Assembly: GCA_052139675.1 (NCBI GenBank)
Contig: JBKQWE010000078.1
Location: forward strand, 1 to 19,493
Direction: 5' to 3'
Length of the DNA stretch: 19,493 nt
Origin: JBEKCB01 sp052139675
Lineage (GTDB): Bacteria > Planctomycetota > Brocadiia > CAIUPP01
Part shown: in pieces, positions 1 through 6,462 of the stretch
How the letters are laid out: every line of letters starts with the position of its first letter
Numbering within the stretch: the stretch's first letter is position 1
The notes under the pieces: generated by a model
What the model was told of the DNA's origin: nothing
Seen by the model: only the letters and a program-made list of their open reading frames with translations
The model's database searches: none
Made by a program: the position numbers and the translations under genes

Positions 1-165
1 GCCCGAGGCGGCGGATGCGTCCGGCGGCTGGCGGCGAGTGATTCATGGAAGCAGTTTCAAATCCTCAAATATGATTTGGCGAGGATCCCAATCGTCGTCC
101 TCGTCGTCGAACCGCCGTTAAGAACGACCGAGGACGAGGACGACGACGAGGACGAGTACGATGAT
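1..165. other. Left-edge gap, possible start of another minus-strand gene
   Basis: No gene can be supported here. An ATG on the minus strand at 46-44 opens a frame that stays open to the window edge (about 15 codons, Pro/Arg/Ala rich). It is preceded by GAGGATTTG, which is too far upstream to be a convincing ribosome binding site. It could be the first codons of the next gene in the minus-strand operon, but too little is visible to judge. The rest of the gap holds the palindrome at 91-162. Confidence 0.25.
91..162. repeat. Long palindrome made of GAC/GAG triplets
   Basis: A perfect 14-base arm at 96-109 (cgtcctcgtcgtcg) is complementary to 141-154. Outer arms at 91-95 and 158-162 extend the pairing past a 3-base bulge. 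The loop is about 31 bases. The arms consist of near-triplet repeats (GTC/CTC against GAC/GAG). It begins 3 bases beyond the methyltransferase stop codon, where a terminator would sit, but no T-tract follows on the minus strand, so a canonical intrinsic terminator is unlikely. It belongs with the other intergenic word-palindromes in this window. Confidence 0.75.
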
Positions 166-960
166 CTAATCCAGCTTCTCAGCCCGTCCCGCGCGGATAT
201 AATCCATGCACCACTCGTCCCGTCCCAGGATCGCCCCGCCGGCGAGGACGGTGGACATCATGTGCGGCTCGGTCGGGTCCATGATGACGCCGTCGAGGCC
301 GGCGGCCATGAGCATCGCCAGGAACGTGCGGTTGAGCGTGTTGCGGCTCGGAAGCCCGAAGGAGATGTTGCTCAGGCCGCAGGTCGTGTGCGCGCCGCCG
401 AACTCCTTCATGATGTGCCGCACCGCCTCGATCGCGGCGAGACCCTCGGTGGCCTTCGTGCTCGCCGGGACGATGACCGGGTCGAAGTAGATCCGGTCCA
501 CGGCGATCCCGGCCTGCGCGGCCGCGTCGCGGACCTGCTCGGCCGCGCGGATGCGGCCGCCGGCGCCCTCGGGCATGCCCGAGTCGCCCATGCACAGGCC
601 GACCAGGAGCGCCTGGTGCTCGCGGGCCAGCGGCAGTATCTGTTCGAGCCGGGCCTTCTCGGCCGTCACCGAATTAATAATCGGCATTTTGCGGACCCGT
701 TTGAGCGCCGCCGCGATCGCCTGCGCGTTCGCGCTGTCGATGCAGATCGGCAGGTCCACGGAGTCCTGCACGACGCCGATCATCCACTGGAGGTCCTCGA
801 TCTCCTTCGCCGGGTCGCGGCCGGCGTTGCAGTCAATGTGCGTCGCCCCGGCGTCGGCCTGGAGCTTCGCCTCGCGGGCGATGAAAGCGGCGTCCCGGTC
901 GGCCACGGCCTTGCCGATGCGCTTGCGCGTCGCGTTGATGCGTTCCGCGATGACGATCAC
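166..960 (-). CDS. Pterin-binding methyltetrahydrofolate methyltransferase, AcsE/MetH-like
   Basis: A 264-residue TIM-barrel protein of the dihydropteroate synthase / methyltetrahydrofolate:corrinoid methyltransferase superfamily. Motifs seen are AERIN near residue 5, DCN (43-45), ICIDSAN (72-78), NSV (96-98), a DP pair at 160-161, and GLSNISFGLPSR (195-206), which is typical of the AcsE and MetH pterin domains. Such proteins move the methyl group of methyl-H4folate to a cobalt corrinoid protein. The length matches a single-domain enzyme, so the corrinoid partner must be encoded elsewhere. The start is GTG, with AGGAAAGGAG 8 bases upstream. That site lies in the 16-base gap after the HPS/RraA gene, which indicates one operon. 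The exact methyl acceptor (acetyl-CoA pathway, methionine synthesis or demethylation) cannot be read from the sequence. Confidence 0.85.
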   Translation of the reverse strand: MIVIAERINATRKRIGKAVADRDAAFIAREAKLQADAGATHIDCNAGRDPAKEIEDLQWMIGVVQDSVDLPICIDSANAQAIAAALKRVRKMPIINSVTAEKARLEQILPLAREHQALLVGLCMGDSGMPEGAGGRIRAAEQVRDAAAQAGIAVDRIYFDPVIVPASTKATEGLAAIEAVRHIMKEFGGAHTTCGLSNISFGLPSRNTLNRTFLAMLMAAGLDGVIMDPTEPHMMSTVLAGGAILGRDEWCMDYIRAGRAEKLD

Positions 961-976
961 CGGTCCGGCTCCTTTC

Positions 977-2272
977 CTATCCTCTCTTCTTGTCCCACCG
1001 CAGCAAATCGGCCACCTGGCCGAGGGTCGTGCGGCCGCCCTCGATCTCCTGCCGGATGCGGTTCTCCGCTTCCAGGCGGTCCATCCCGTAATTGGCCATC
1101 TCGACGGCGCGCGCCTTGGGCAGCACCACGACGCCGTCGTCGTCGCCGACGATCCAGTCGCCCGGCTCCACGCGCAGGCCGCCGACGGTGACCGGGACGT
1201 TGATCTCGCCGAAGCCCTTCGGCTCGCCCGCGTTCGAAAGGATCAGCCGCGAGAACGCGGGGAACCCCAGCGCGCGGATCTCGGCCGTGTCGCGGATGCC
1301 GCCGTCAATCACGATGCCCGCCACCTTGCGCTGGAGCGCGCTGTGCGTGGCCAGTTCGCCCCAGACCGCCGGGCCGCGGCTGCCGGCGTCCACGACGATC
1401 ACGTCGCCGGGTCCGGCCTGGTCAATCGCCTGGACCGGCTTGGACCAGTCGCCGGGAAACGTCCGCACCGTGACGGCCGGGCCGGCCATCTTCAGCCCCG
1501 TCACGACGGGCCGTATCCCTTCCATGCAGGGACAGCGATGCGCGCCGTCGGAGATGTTCGCGGTCGAGAGCTTCAGCAGCGTCTCGCGCAACTGCTCCGG
1601 GCTGGACCGCTTGAAGAGGTCCGTCGCGACGCGCGCGCGCGAACGCATCGCCTCGGCGATCTGGCGCGTCGCCGCCTGGGCGTCGGGCGACTTCGTGATC
1701 GCGCCGCCCACGATCAGGATGCGGGCGCCCGCCTCGACGGCCTCGGCGACCGTCTCCGAATTCAGCCCGCCCGCGGCGGCCAGCGGCAGGTCCACGCGGC
1801 CGGCGATCATCCGCAGCATGTCGAACGGCGTCCCGCCGCGCATCTGCTCGTCAATGCCGCAATGGACGACGACGTGGTCAGCGCCCCACTCGCGCGCCTG
1901 CTCGGCGCGCCGCGCCGGGTCGGCCGTGCGGATCAGGTCCACGCCGACGCGCAGTCCCTGGCTGCGACCGGCCTCGATGCTCTCGCGGATCGTGCCGTCG
2001 TCGGCCACGCCCAGGACGATCGCCACGTTCGCGCCCGCCTTCGCCGCCATCTCCATCTCCGCGCGGCCGGCGTCCATCGTCTTCATATCCGCGACGAGCG
2101 TCTGGCGCGGGAACTCAGCCCGGAAACGCCGGATCGCGTCGAGGCCCTCGCTCTTGATGAGCGGCGTGCCGATCTCGATCCAGTCCGCGCCGCCGCCGAC
2201 CGCCTCGCGCCCCAGCCGCAGCGCGCGCTCCAGGTCGGCGAAATCCAGCGCCACTTGAAGGACCGGTTCCAT
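977..2272 (-). CDS. Bifunctional 3-hexulose-6-phosphate synthase / RraA-like protein
   Basis: A 431-residue fusion. Residues 1 to about 212 are a hexulose-6-phosphate synthase of the orotidine-decarboxylase suprafamily, with the active-site pattern D62-x-K64-x-x-D67 in ADMKTMDAG. This enzyme condenses formaldehyde with ribulose-5-phosphate, or runs backwards to make ribulose-5-phosphate. Residues 225-431 are an RraA-type domain, with VDAGSRGPAVWGE near 294-306, GGIRD (324-328) and GDDDGVVVLP (376-385). RraA folds include RNase E regulators and 4-hydroxy-4-methyl-2-oxoglutarate aldolases. The same fusion is known in other bacteria and archaea. I chose the ATG at 2272, which has GGGAG 6 bases upstream, over a TTG five codons earlier. 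No HPI isomerase gene is in view. Confidence 0.88.
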   Translation of the reverse strand: MEPVLQVALDFADLERALRLGREAVGGGADWIEIGTPLIKSEGLDAIRRFRAEFPRQTLVADMKTMDAGRAEMEMAAKAGANVAIVLGVADDGTIRESIEAGRSQGLRVGVDLIRTADPARRAEQAREWGADHVVVHCGIDEQMRGGTPFDMLRMIAGRVDLPLAAAGGLNSETVAEAVEAGARILIVGGAITKSPDAQAATRQIAEAMRSRARVATDLFKRSSPEQLRETLLKLSTANISDGAHRCPCMEGIRPVVTGLKMAGPAVTVRTFPGDWSKPVQAIDQAGPGDVIVVDAGSRGPAVWGELATHSALQRKVAGIVIDGGIRDTAEIRALGFPAFSRLILSNAGEPKGFGEINVPVTVGGLRVEPGDWIVGDDDGVVVLPKARAVEMANYGMDRLEAENRIRQEIEGGRTTLGQVADLLRWDKKRG

Positions 2273-2300
2273 CACTCGCTCCCGCAACGCCCTGTTTGGA

Positions 2301-2391
2301 CCACGACGACACGACGGACACGACGAAACGAAAACTCTGATCCGTTTTCTGTTACTTTTCCTTACGTCGTGCTCTTCGTGCCCGTCGTGGT
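2301..2391. repeat. Word palindrome, word GACG, period about 9
   Basis: The left arm at 2301-2326 reads CCACGACG, then two ACACGACG copies. The right arm at 2365-2391, read as reverse complement, gives CCACGACG, GCACGAAG, GCACGACG. The two arms are imperfect inverted repeats around a spacer rich in A and T. The grammar (CCAC + word, then NNCAC + word) matches the elements at 7457-7547 and 16347-16458, which use other words. The right arm lies inside the 3' end of queD. Confidence 0.75.
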
Positions 2392-2774
2392 GAAGCTGAA
2401 TCGTCTGCCGGCGCCGAGTACCGCGCTCCGCACCGGGGCGATTCCCAGACCGTGATGCTCCGCGCGCGGACGCCGCGCGCCAACCGCCGCGAGCATTCCT
2501 CGAACAGCACGCGCGCCACGTTCTCGGCCGTCGGGTTCTGCTCGCGGAACTCGGCGAGCTCGTTGAGGAACCCGTGATCGTACCGCTCGACCGCCTCCTG
2601 CAGCACGCGCTTCAGCTCGCGGAAGTCCGCGACCATGCCGAGCGCGTCGAGCTTCTCCGAGGCGACGACCATCTCGACGCGGTAATTGTGCCCGTGCAGC
2701 TTCTCGCAGGCGCCGCGGTACTCGCGCAGCCGGTGAGCGGCGGAGAATTCGGACTCGACGATGAGTTCATACAC
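2352..2774 (-). CDS. queD: 6-carboxytetrahydropterin synthase (QueD/PTPS family)
   Basis: A 140-residue member of the 6-pyruvoyl-tetrahydropterin synthase family. Zinc ligands H14, H27 and H29 are present (FSAAHRL and LHGHNY). So are the catalytic C23, the D66-H67 pair in YDHGFLN, and the substrate-binding E111 in VWESP. In bacteria this fold usually turns dihydroneopterin triphosphate into 6-carboxytetrahydropterin, the first QueD step to queuosine, although a folate or biopterin role cannot be excluded. The start is GTG, with AGGA 8 bases upstream. The family core ends near CGARY (residue 119). The last 20 residues form an Arg/Lys-rich tail (SPRRARRARRKEK) encoded by the arm of a repeat, so the native stop may have been displaced. 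A promoter lies at 2861-2890. Confidence 0.88.
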   Translation of the reverse strand: MYELIVESEFSAAHRLREYRGACEKLHGHNYRVEMVVASEKLDALGMVADFRELKRVLQEAVERYDHGFLNELAEFREQNPTAENVARVLFEECSRRLARGVRARSITVWESPRCGARYSAPADDSASPRRARRARRKEK

Positions 2775-2860
2775 GGGAGTGGTCCTGGACCGCCTGGCTG
2801 ATAAACCGGGAGGGCTGCTCCTCCGCCGAGAGCAGGCCGCGTCCGCGCTTGCCTTAAACG

Positions 2861-2890
2861 ATTGTAGCAGCGCATTCCGGTCAAAGTCAA
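2861..2890 (-). promoter_or_regulatory. Sigma70-type promoter for queD operon
   Basis: On the minus strand TTGACT (2890-2885) is followed after 18 bases by TACAAT (2866-2861). This predicts a transcription start near 2854 and a leader of about 80 bases before queD. The leader contains a small hairpin (CTGCTC / GAGCAG). I saw no preQ1 riboswitch signature in it. Confidence 0.6.
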
Positions 2891-2984
2891 CCCGGCGGAT
2901 TCCGGCCGGCGGAATGGCGCAGACGCGCGTTGGCGATGCTCAATGCAGCATCTGGGGAGGAATCGGAACGGCGCATGCGCCTGG

Positions 2985-3419
2985 TCAGGCTGCGGGAATC
3001 GGCCCTGCCGCCACGAGTTTCTTGCGGCGCGGGTCCACGACCAGGGAAAGGCCTTCGAGCGTTCGCGCCCCCAGGAGCGCCAGGTCGCCGGGTTCCGCAA
3101 AGACGACTTCATCCACCGTGAAATATTCGCCGATCCGGATGATGGCGAAGCCGACGCCGCGCGTGACGGTTGTCCCATTGGCCATAACGAATCGGACGTC
3201 TTTTTTCTCGCGGCGGATGCCGAGCCCGAAGAGAACGTCCTGCGGCAGCCAGGTGTACTCGCTGCCCGTGTCCACGGGCGCCTTCGCGACGGATGCCTGC
3301 CGGTCTCGATGGGCGACGTTCTCGACGCTGCAGCCCACAGAGAAGGATCCCACGTTTCTTCTTCCTGGCGGAGGGCCGACTCTTCGCGCGGCCCGCCGCT
3401 CAACACTCTGGATAACCAT
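2985..3419 (-). CDS. Retropepsin-like (clan AA) aspartic protease
   Basis: A small single-domain retroviral-type aspartyl protease homologue. The catalytic motif VDTGSEYTWLP is at residues 49-59 of the longer form. It is followed by a family-typical core (MANGTTV, and LLGARTLEGLSLVVDP near the C-terminus). Relatives of about 120 residues begin with M-G-x-F, which corresponds to a GTG at 3353 preceded by AGGAAG. The upstream ATG at 3419 also has a good site (GAAGGG) and lies about 20 bases after the predicted transcription start, so both starts are credible. No signal peptide or membrane segment is visible. The gene sits alone between two transcription units with its own promoter. Its substrate is unknown. 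Confidence 0.75.
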   Translation of the reverse strand: MVIQSVERRAARRVGPPPGRRNVGSFSVGCSVENVAHRDRQASVAKAPVDTGSEYTWLPQDVLFGLGIRREKKDVRFVMANGTTVTRGVGFAIIRIGEYFTVDEVVFAEPGDLALLGARTLEGLSLVVDPRRKKLVAAGPIPAA

Positions 3420-3445
3420 GCTCCACCCTTCTCAGCACGCTCCTG

Positions 3446-3474
3446 AGTATAGTTCGCACGCGCAGGTCCGTCAA
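3446..3474 (-). promoter_or_regulatory. Sigma70-type promoter for retropepsin gene
   Basis: On the minus strand TTGACG (3474-3469) is followed after exactly 17 bases by TATACT (3451-3446). Both boxes are one base from consensus (TTGACA, TATAAT). The predicted start is near 3439, about 20 bases from the ATG at 3419. It lies just beyond the rpmA terminator, so the protease gene is a separate unit. Confidence 0.7.
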
Positions 3475-3517
3475 CTGGCCGAGTATTCGCCCGTGCATCC
3501 GCCGGGGCGTCCGCCGA

Positions 3518-3551
3518 CAAAAAAGGCCGCGCTCGTTTGGAGCGCGGCCTT
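3518..3551 (-). terminator. Rho-independent terminator after rpmA
   Basis: An 11-base-pair GC-rich stem (aaggccgcgct at 3523-3533 against 3541-3551) has a 7-base loop. Read on the minus strand it is followed by a run of about seven T. It lies about 20 bases after the rpmA stop and is the only textbook intrinsic terminator I found in the window. Confidence 0.9.
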
Positions 3552-3571
3552 GGAGCGACTCTGTGCGGCCC

Positions 3572-3817
3572 TCAGTTCCGGCTGGCGAGGATGTGCACTC
3601 TCCGGCCCTCGAACCTTACGACGCCGTCCTTGAGCGCGAAAAGGGTGTAGTCCTTGCCCTGGCCCACGTTGTGCCCGGCGAGGAATTTCGTGCCGCACTG
3701 CCGGATGATGATCGAGCCGGCCGTGACGGTCTCGCCGGCGTACGCCTTGACGCCGCGCCGTTGCGCGTTGCTGTCGCGGTTGTTGCGGCTGGTGCCGCCG
3801 CCCTTTTTATGCGCCAT
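3572..3817 (-). CDS. rpmA: 50S ribosomal protein L27
   Basis: An 81-residue protein, the usual length. It starts MAHKKGGGTSRNNRDS and contains the conserved core QRRGVKAYAGETV, IIIRQCGTKF and GHNVGQGKDYTLFA. L27 sits near the peptidyl-transferase centre of the 50S subunit, and its N-terminal tail reaches toward the tRNA ends. The N-terminus is already mature in form, with no Firmicutes-type cleavable extension. The gene lies 35 bases after rplU, with TTGGAG upstream of the ATG, and is the last gene before the intrinsic terminator. The obgE gene that often follows rpmA is absent here. Confidence 0.97.
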   Translation of the reverse strand: MAHKKGGGTSRNNRDSNAQRRGVKAYAGETVTAGSIIIRQCGTKFLAGHNVGQGKDYTLFALKDGVVRFEGRRVHILASRN

Positions 3818-3852
3818 GAAGGTGACTCCAACAAAAGCTTCCGCGGTCCGCT

Positions 3853-4167
3853 TTACGCTCCCGTGACGATCTCGGTAATGAGCACGCGCAGGTGGCGCTG
3901 GCGATGGCCGACTTTGCGGTGATACTGCTCGCGCCGGGTGTATTTGTAGGAGATGAGCTTCTTGGCCTTCACCTCGGCTTCGACCTGGCCCTTGACGCGC
4001 GCGTTCTCGACGTACGGCGCGCCGACTTTCGGCGTCTCGCCGCCGAGGAAGAGCACGTGGTCGAACTCGAGCGTGTCGCCGGCTTTCGCGGCGCGCAGGT
4101 CCACGTCAATGCGCTCGCCCTGGGCGACCTTGAACTGCCGCCCGCTGTCTTCGATGATGGCGTACAT
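3853..4167 (-). CDS. rplU: 50S ribosomal protein L21
   Basis: A 104-residue protein matching L21 end to end. It starts MYAIIEDSGRQFKV, has the FDHVLF and GAPYV segments, and carries the basic signature KKLISYKYTRREQYHRKVGHR near residues 70-90. It binds 23S rRNA in the 50S subunit. I chose the ATG at 4167, preceded by GAAGGGAA. An ATG 11 codons upstream lacks family support. The gene follows rng by 36 bases and precedes rpmA, which is a very common bacterial order. A strong promoter in the 3' end of rng should add transcription of rplU-rpmA beyond read-through. Confidence 0.97.
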   Translation of the reverse strand: MYAIIEDSGRQFKVAQGERIDVDLRAAKAGDTLEFDHVLFLGGETPKVGAPYVENARVKGQVEAEVKAKKLISYKYTRREQYHRKVGHRQRHLRVLITEIVTGA

Positions 4168-4203
4168 GGTTTTCCCTTCGAGCCGGCATGCATTCGGCAA
4201 AGA

Positions 4204-5685
4204 CTAGTGTTTATAGCATTTTATGTCTATGTTGTCAATCAGGTCCTCGCCGGCCTCGAGGACGATGCGCCCGCCCCAGTTCGCCTCGATGTCCACGATC
4301 TCCTGCCGTCGCTCGTTCTGGAGGCGGATGAGGTTCTGCGGATGGAGCCGCACGACGATGCGGCGCGCCTTGCCGGGGATGGCCATGCTGCGCACGCGGC
4401 GGAGCGTCTCGAGGATGGTGCTCTCCGGGTTGCGGATCTGGCCGGTGCCCTTGCAGGTCGGGCAGGTCTGGTAGTCGGTGAACTCGATGCCGCGGCGCAT
4501 GCGCTGGCGGGTCATCTCGATGATGCCGAAGCGCGACATGCGCAGCATCTTCATCCGCGCGCGGTCGTTCTTCAGCGTCTCCCAGAGCTTGCGCTCCACG
4601 TCGCGCTTGTGGCTCTCGTCGCGCATGTCAATGAAGTCGCTCAGGATCAGCCCGCCGAGGTCGCGCAGCCGGATTTGCCGGCCGATCTCCGCGGCCGCCT
4701 GGAGGTTGATCTGGTACGCGGTCGCCTCGGCGTTGGCCTCCTGCTTGAAGCGGCCGGAGTTCACGTCAATCGCCGCGAGCGCCTCGGTCTGCTCGATCAC
4801 GATCGAGCCGCCGCCGGGCAGCGGCACGCGGTTGCGGTGGATGCGCTCGATCTGCTCCTCGACTTTGTACTTCGTGAACAGCGGCTCCGCTTCCTGATAG
4901 AGCTCCACCGGCTTCTTGCTCGTCGGCATGGTCATGGACATGAATTCGAGGATCTTGTCGTACGCCGCCTTCGAGTCCACGAAGATCGTCTCGATCTGGC
5001 TGGAGAACACGTCGCGGACGACGCGGATGACCAGGTCGCTCTCCTCGTACAGCACCGCCGGCGCGGAGGCGGTCTTGGCCTGTTTCTGGATGCCGATCCA
5101 GAGGCGGAGCAGGTAGTTCATGTCGCGGTGGAGGTCGCGCCGGCTGCGATGGGCCGCGGCGGTGCGGACGATGATGCCCATGTTCTTCGGCGGGTTGAGC
5201 GCGGCGAGGACGTTGTGGAGCTCCTCGCGCTCCTCTTCGTCGGCGATCTTCTTGGAGATGCCGTGGCGCTTGATGTACGGCATGAGCACCAGGTAGCGCC
5301 CGGGAATGCTCAGGTACGTCGTCACCGCCGGCGCCTTGTGGCGGATGCCCTCTTTCGTGACCTGCACCAGGATTTCCTGCCCGCGCTTGAGCGCGCTGGC
5401 GATGGGCACGTCCTGCTTGTCCGCGCGCCGCGCCGCTTCCGGATCGTGGTACCACACCGGCGCGATGTCGCTGACGTGCAGGAATCCCTGCCGCTCGCCG
5501 CCGAAGGCCACGAACGCCGACTGCAAGCTCTGCTCGACGGCGACGACGCGCGCCTTGTAGATGTTCCCGACGATCTGCTCCTGCCCGGCGCGCTCGATGA
5601 ACAGGTTGTCGAGCGAACCCTCGTCGAGAATGGCGATGCGGCTTTCCTCGGCCTCGATCACGTTCACGAGCATGATCTTGCTCAT
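4204..5685 (-). CDS. rng: Ribonuclease E/G family endoribonuclease
   Basis: A 493-residue RNase E/G catalytic protein that cuts single-stranded AU-rich RNA in mRNA decay and rRNA maturation. An S1 RNA-binding domain lies at about 37-125 (GNIYKARVVAV, GFLHVSDI). The catalytic, metal-binding aspartates are D307 in AIDVNSGRF and D350 in SDFIDM. The zinc-link cysteines are C408 and C411 in CPTCKGTG. It lacks the long C-terminal degradosome scaffold of E. coli RNase E, so it is RNase G-sized. The ATG at 5685 has GAAGGGAA upstream. The last dozen codons are AT-rich, unlike the rest of the gene, because they overlap a consensus promoter for rplU. The neighbours (TIGR03936 protein upstream, rplU-rpmA downstream) match a conserved arrangement in several phyla. 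Confidence 0.95.
   Translation of the reverse strand: MSKIMLVNVIEAEESRIAILDEGSLDNLFIERAGQEQIVGNIYKARVVAVEQSLQSAFVAFGGERQGFLHVSDIAPVWYHDPEAARRADKQDVPIASALKRGQEILVQVTKEGIRHKAPAVTTYLSIPGRYLVLMPYIKRHGISKKIADEEEREELHNVLAALNPPKNMGIIVRTAAAHRSRRDLHRDMNYLLRLWIGIQKQAKTASAPAVLYEESDLVIRVVRDVFSSQIETIFVDSKAAYDKILEFMSMTMPTSKKPVELYQEAEPLFTKYKVEEQIERIHRNRVPLPGGGSIVIEQTEALAAIDVNSGRFKQEANAEATAYQINLQAAAEIGRQIRLRDLGGLILSDFIDMRDESHKRDVERKLWETLKNDRARMKMLRMSRFGIIEMTRQRMRRGIEFTDYQTCPTCKGTGQIRNPESTILETLRRVRSMAIPGKARRIVVRLHPQNLIRLQNERRQEIVDIEANWGGRIVLEAGEDLIDNIDIKCYKH
4210..4238 (-). promoter_or_regulatory. Consensus sigma70 promoter inside the rng 3' end
   Basis: On the minus strand a perfect TTGACA (4238-4233) is followed after exactly 17 bases by TATAAA (4215-4210). 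The predicted start is near 4203, just past the rng stop, with a leader of about 36 bases before the rplU ATG. It overlaps the last codons of rng and is the closest match to consensus in the window. Confidence 0.8.
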
Positions 5686-5704
5686 CGGCTTCCCTTCAGC
5701 TTTT

Positions 5705-5794
5705 TTGACCGCGAAAACGCGAAAGCGCGAAAAACGACGGCCGTAACTGCTCCGCCTTCTTGACCTTTCGCGTTTTCGCGCTTTCGCGGTTCAA
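5705..5794. repeat. Word palindrome, word CGCGAAA, period 8
   Basis: The left arm at 5705-5735 holds three copies of NCGCGAAA. The right arm at 5764-5794, read in reverse complement, holds three copies in the same register, and both arms begin TTGA. The variable base before each copy differs between the arms (A,G against G,A), so the pairing is imperfect while the word is exact. The element fills the gap between the TIGR03936 stop and the rng ribosome binding site. On the minus strand it is followed by A rather than T, so it is not an intrinsic terminator. Confidence 0.8.
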
Positions 5795-5795
5795 T

Positions 5796-6440
5796 TCAAT
5801 TCGCCAGCAGCACCTGCGTCCGGACGATCCGGAACCCGCCGCGGCGCGTCTCCGGATCGAAACCTAGCGCGCCGAGGATTTCCTCCGGATGCGCGCTGCC
5901 CTCCGGCCCGGCCTTGAACCGGGCCACGATGTCCTCGCCCTGCCGGTCCAGCGAGCAGATCAGCGGGCGCAGGTTGACCGTCTTATGTTTGGCCTTGCGC
6001 AGGCGCTCGACGGAAATCTCCGCGCGCGCCACCAGTTCGGCCAGCGCCGGCGCGGCGATCCGCGCATCGTCCTTCAGGTGCGGCCGCGGCGTGATGCGGT
6101 ACGTCACTTCCCTCGCCAGCGCCGCCCGGTGCGGCTCGGCGAGCGCGACCGAGAGCAGGCTCAGCCCCGCCGGCAACTGCGCGCGGAGCCGCCGTTCGAT
6201 TTCCGCCGGCGCCGCCCAGTCGGCCAGGTCGAACTCCATCACCTCGTCAAGCCCTTCGATGCCCACGCCCAGGGCCGCGGGGAACGATAGGTGCGGCCGC
6301 GGATTGAACCCTTCCGTCATCCGCAGCGGCAGTTCGGCCCGCCGGAGCGCCCGCTCGAATGCGCGCATGAGATCCAGATGGGAAATCGCCGCCAGGTCGC
6401 CGCGCTTCTGAAATCGCACTCTGATTCGCTGTATGAACAT
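5796..6440 (-). CDS. TIGR03936/DUF2344 family radical-SAM-linked protein
   Basis: A 214-residue protein with the family hallmarks HLDLMRAFERALRRA (21-35) and TEGFNPRPHLSFP (42-54). The N-terminal RIRVRFQKRGDLAAIS also fits this family, whose function is unknown. Members are usually fused to, or placed next to, a TIGR03960-type radical SAM protein and often precede rng-rplU-rpmA. Here only the DUF2344-type half is present, and the gene upstream is a TPR membrane protein rather than a radical SAM enzyme. The ATG start has only a weak upstream site and lies 22 bases after the TPR gene stop, so translation may be coupled. An RNA-related role is suggested by context alone. Confidence 0.85.
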   Translation of the reverse strand: MFIQRIRVRFQKRGDLAAISHLDLMRAFERALRRAELPLRMTEGFNPRPHLSFPAALGVGIEGLDEVMEFDLADWAAPAEIERRLRAQLPAGLSLLSVALAEPHRAALAREVTYRITPRPHLKDDARIAAPALAELVARAEISVERLRKAKHKTVNLRPLICSLDRQGEDIVARFKAGPEGSAHPEEILGALGFDPETRRGGFRIVRTQVLLAN

Positions 6441-6462
6441 GCGTTCTTGGGGTCGCCCGGAT

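Noticed and set aside
551..2455. A long plus-strand frame of 634 codons
   Set aside because: It is antisense to the methyltransferase and HPS/RraA genes, has low-complexity composition and no ribosome site.
2775..2860. preQ1 riboswitch in the queD leader
   Set aside because: Only a short hairpin is visible; the conserved preQ1 aptamer loop and A-rich tail are not present.
4168..4200. Longer L21 starting at the upstream ATG
   Set aside because: The extra 11 residues are not part of the L21 family, and the ribosome site sits before the inner ATG.
3892..5763. A 623-codon plus-strand frame
   Set aside because: It is the antisense shadow of rng and rplU; its product is rich in His, Arg and Asp with no motif.
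5705..5794. Intrinsic terminator before rng
   Set aside because: The stem is followed on the minus strand by A, not T, and lies just before the rng ribosome site.
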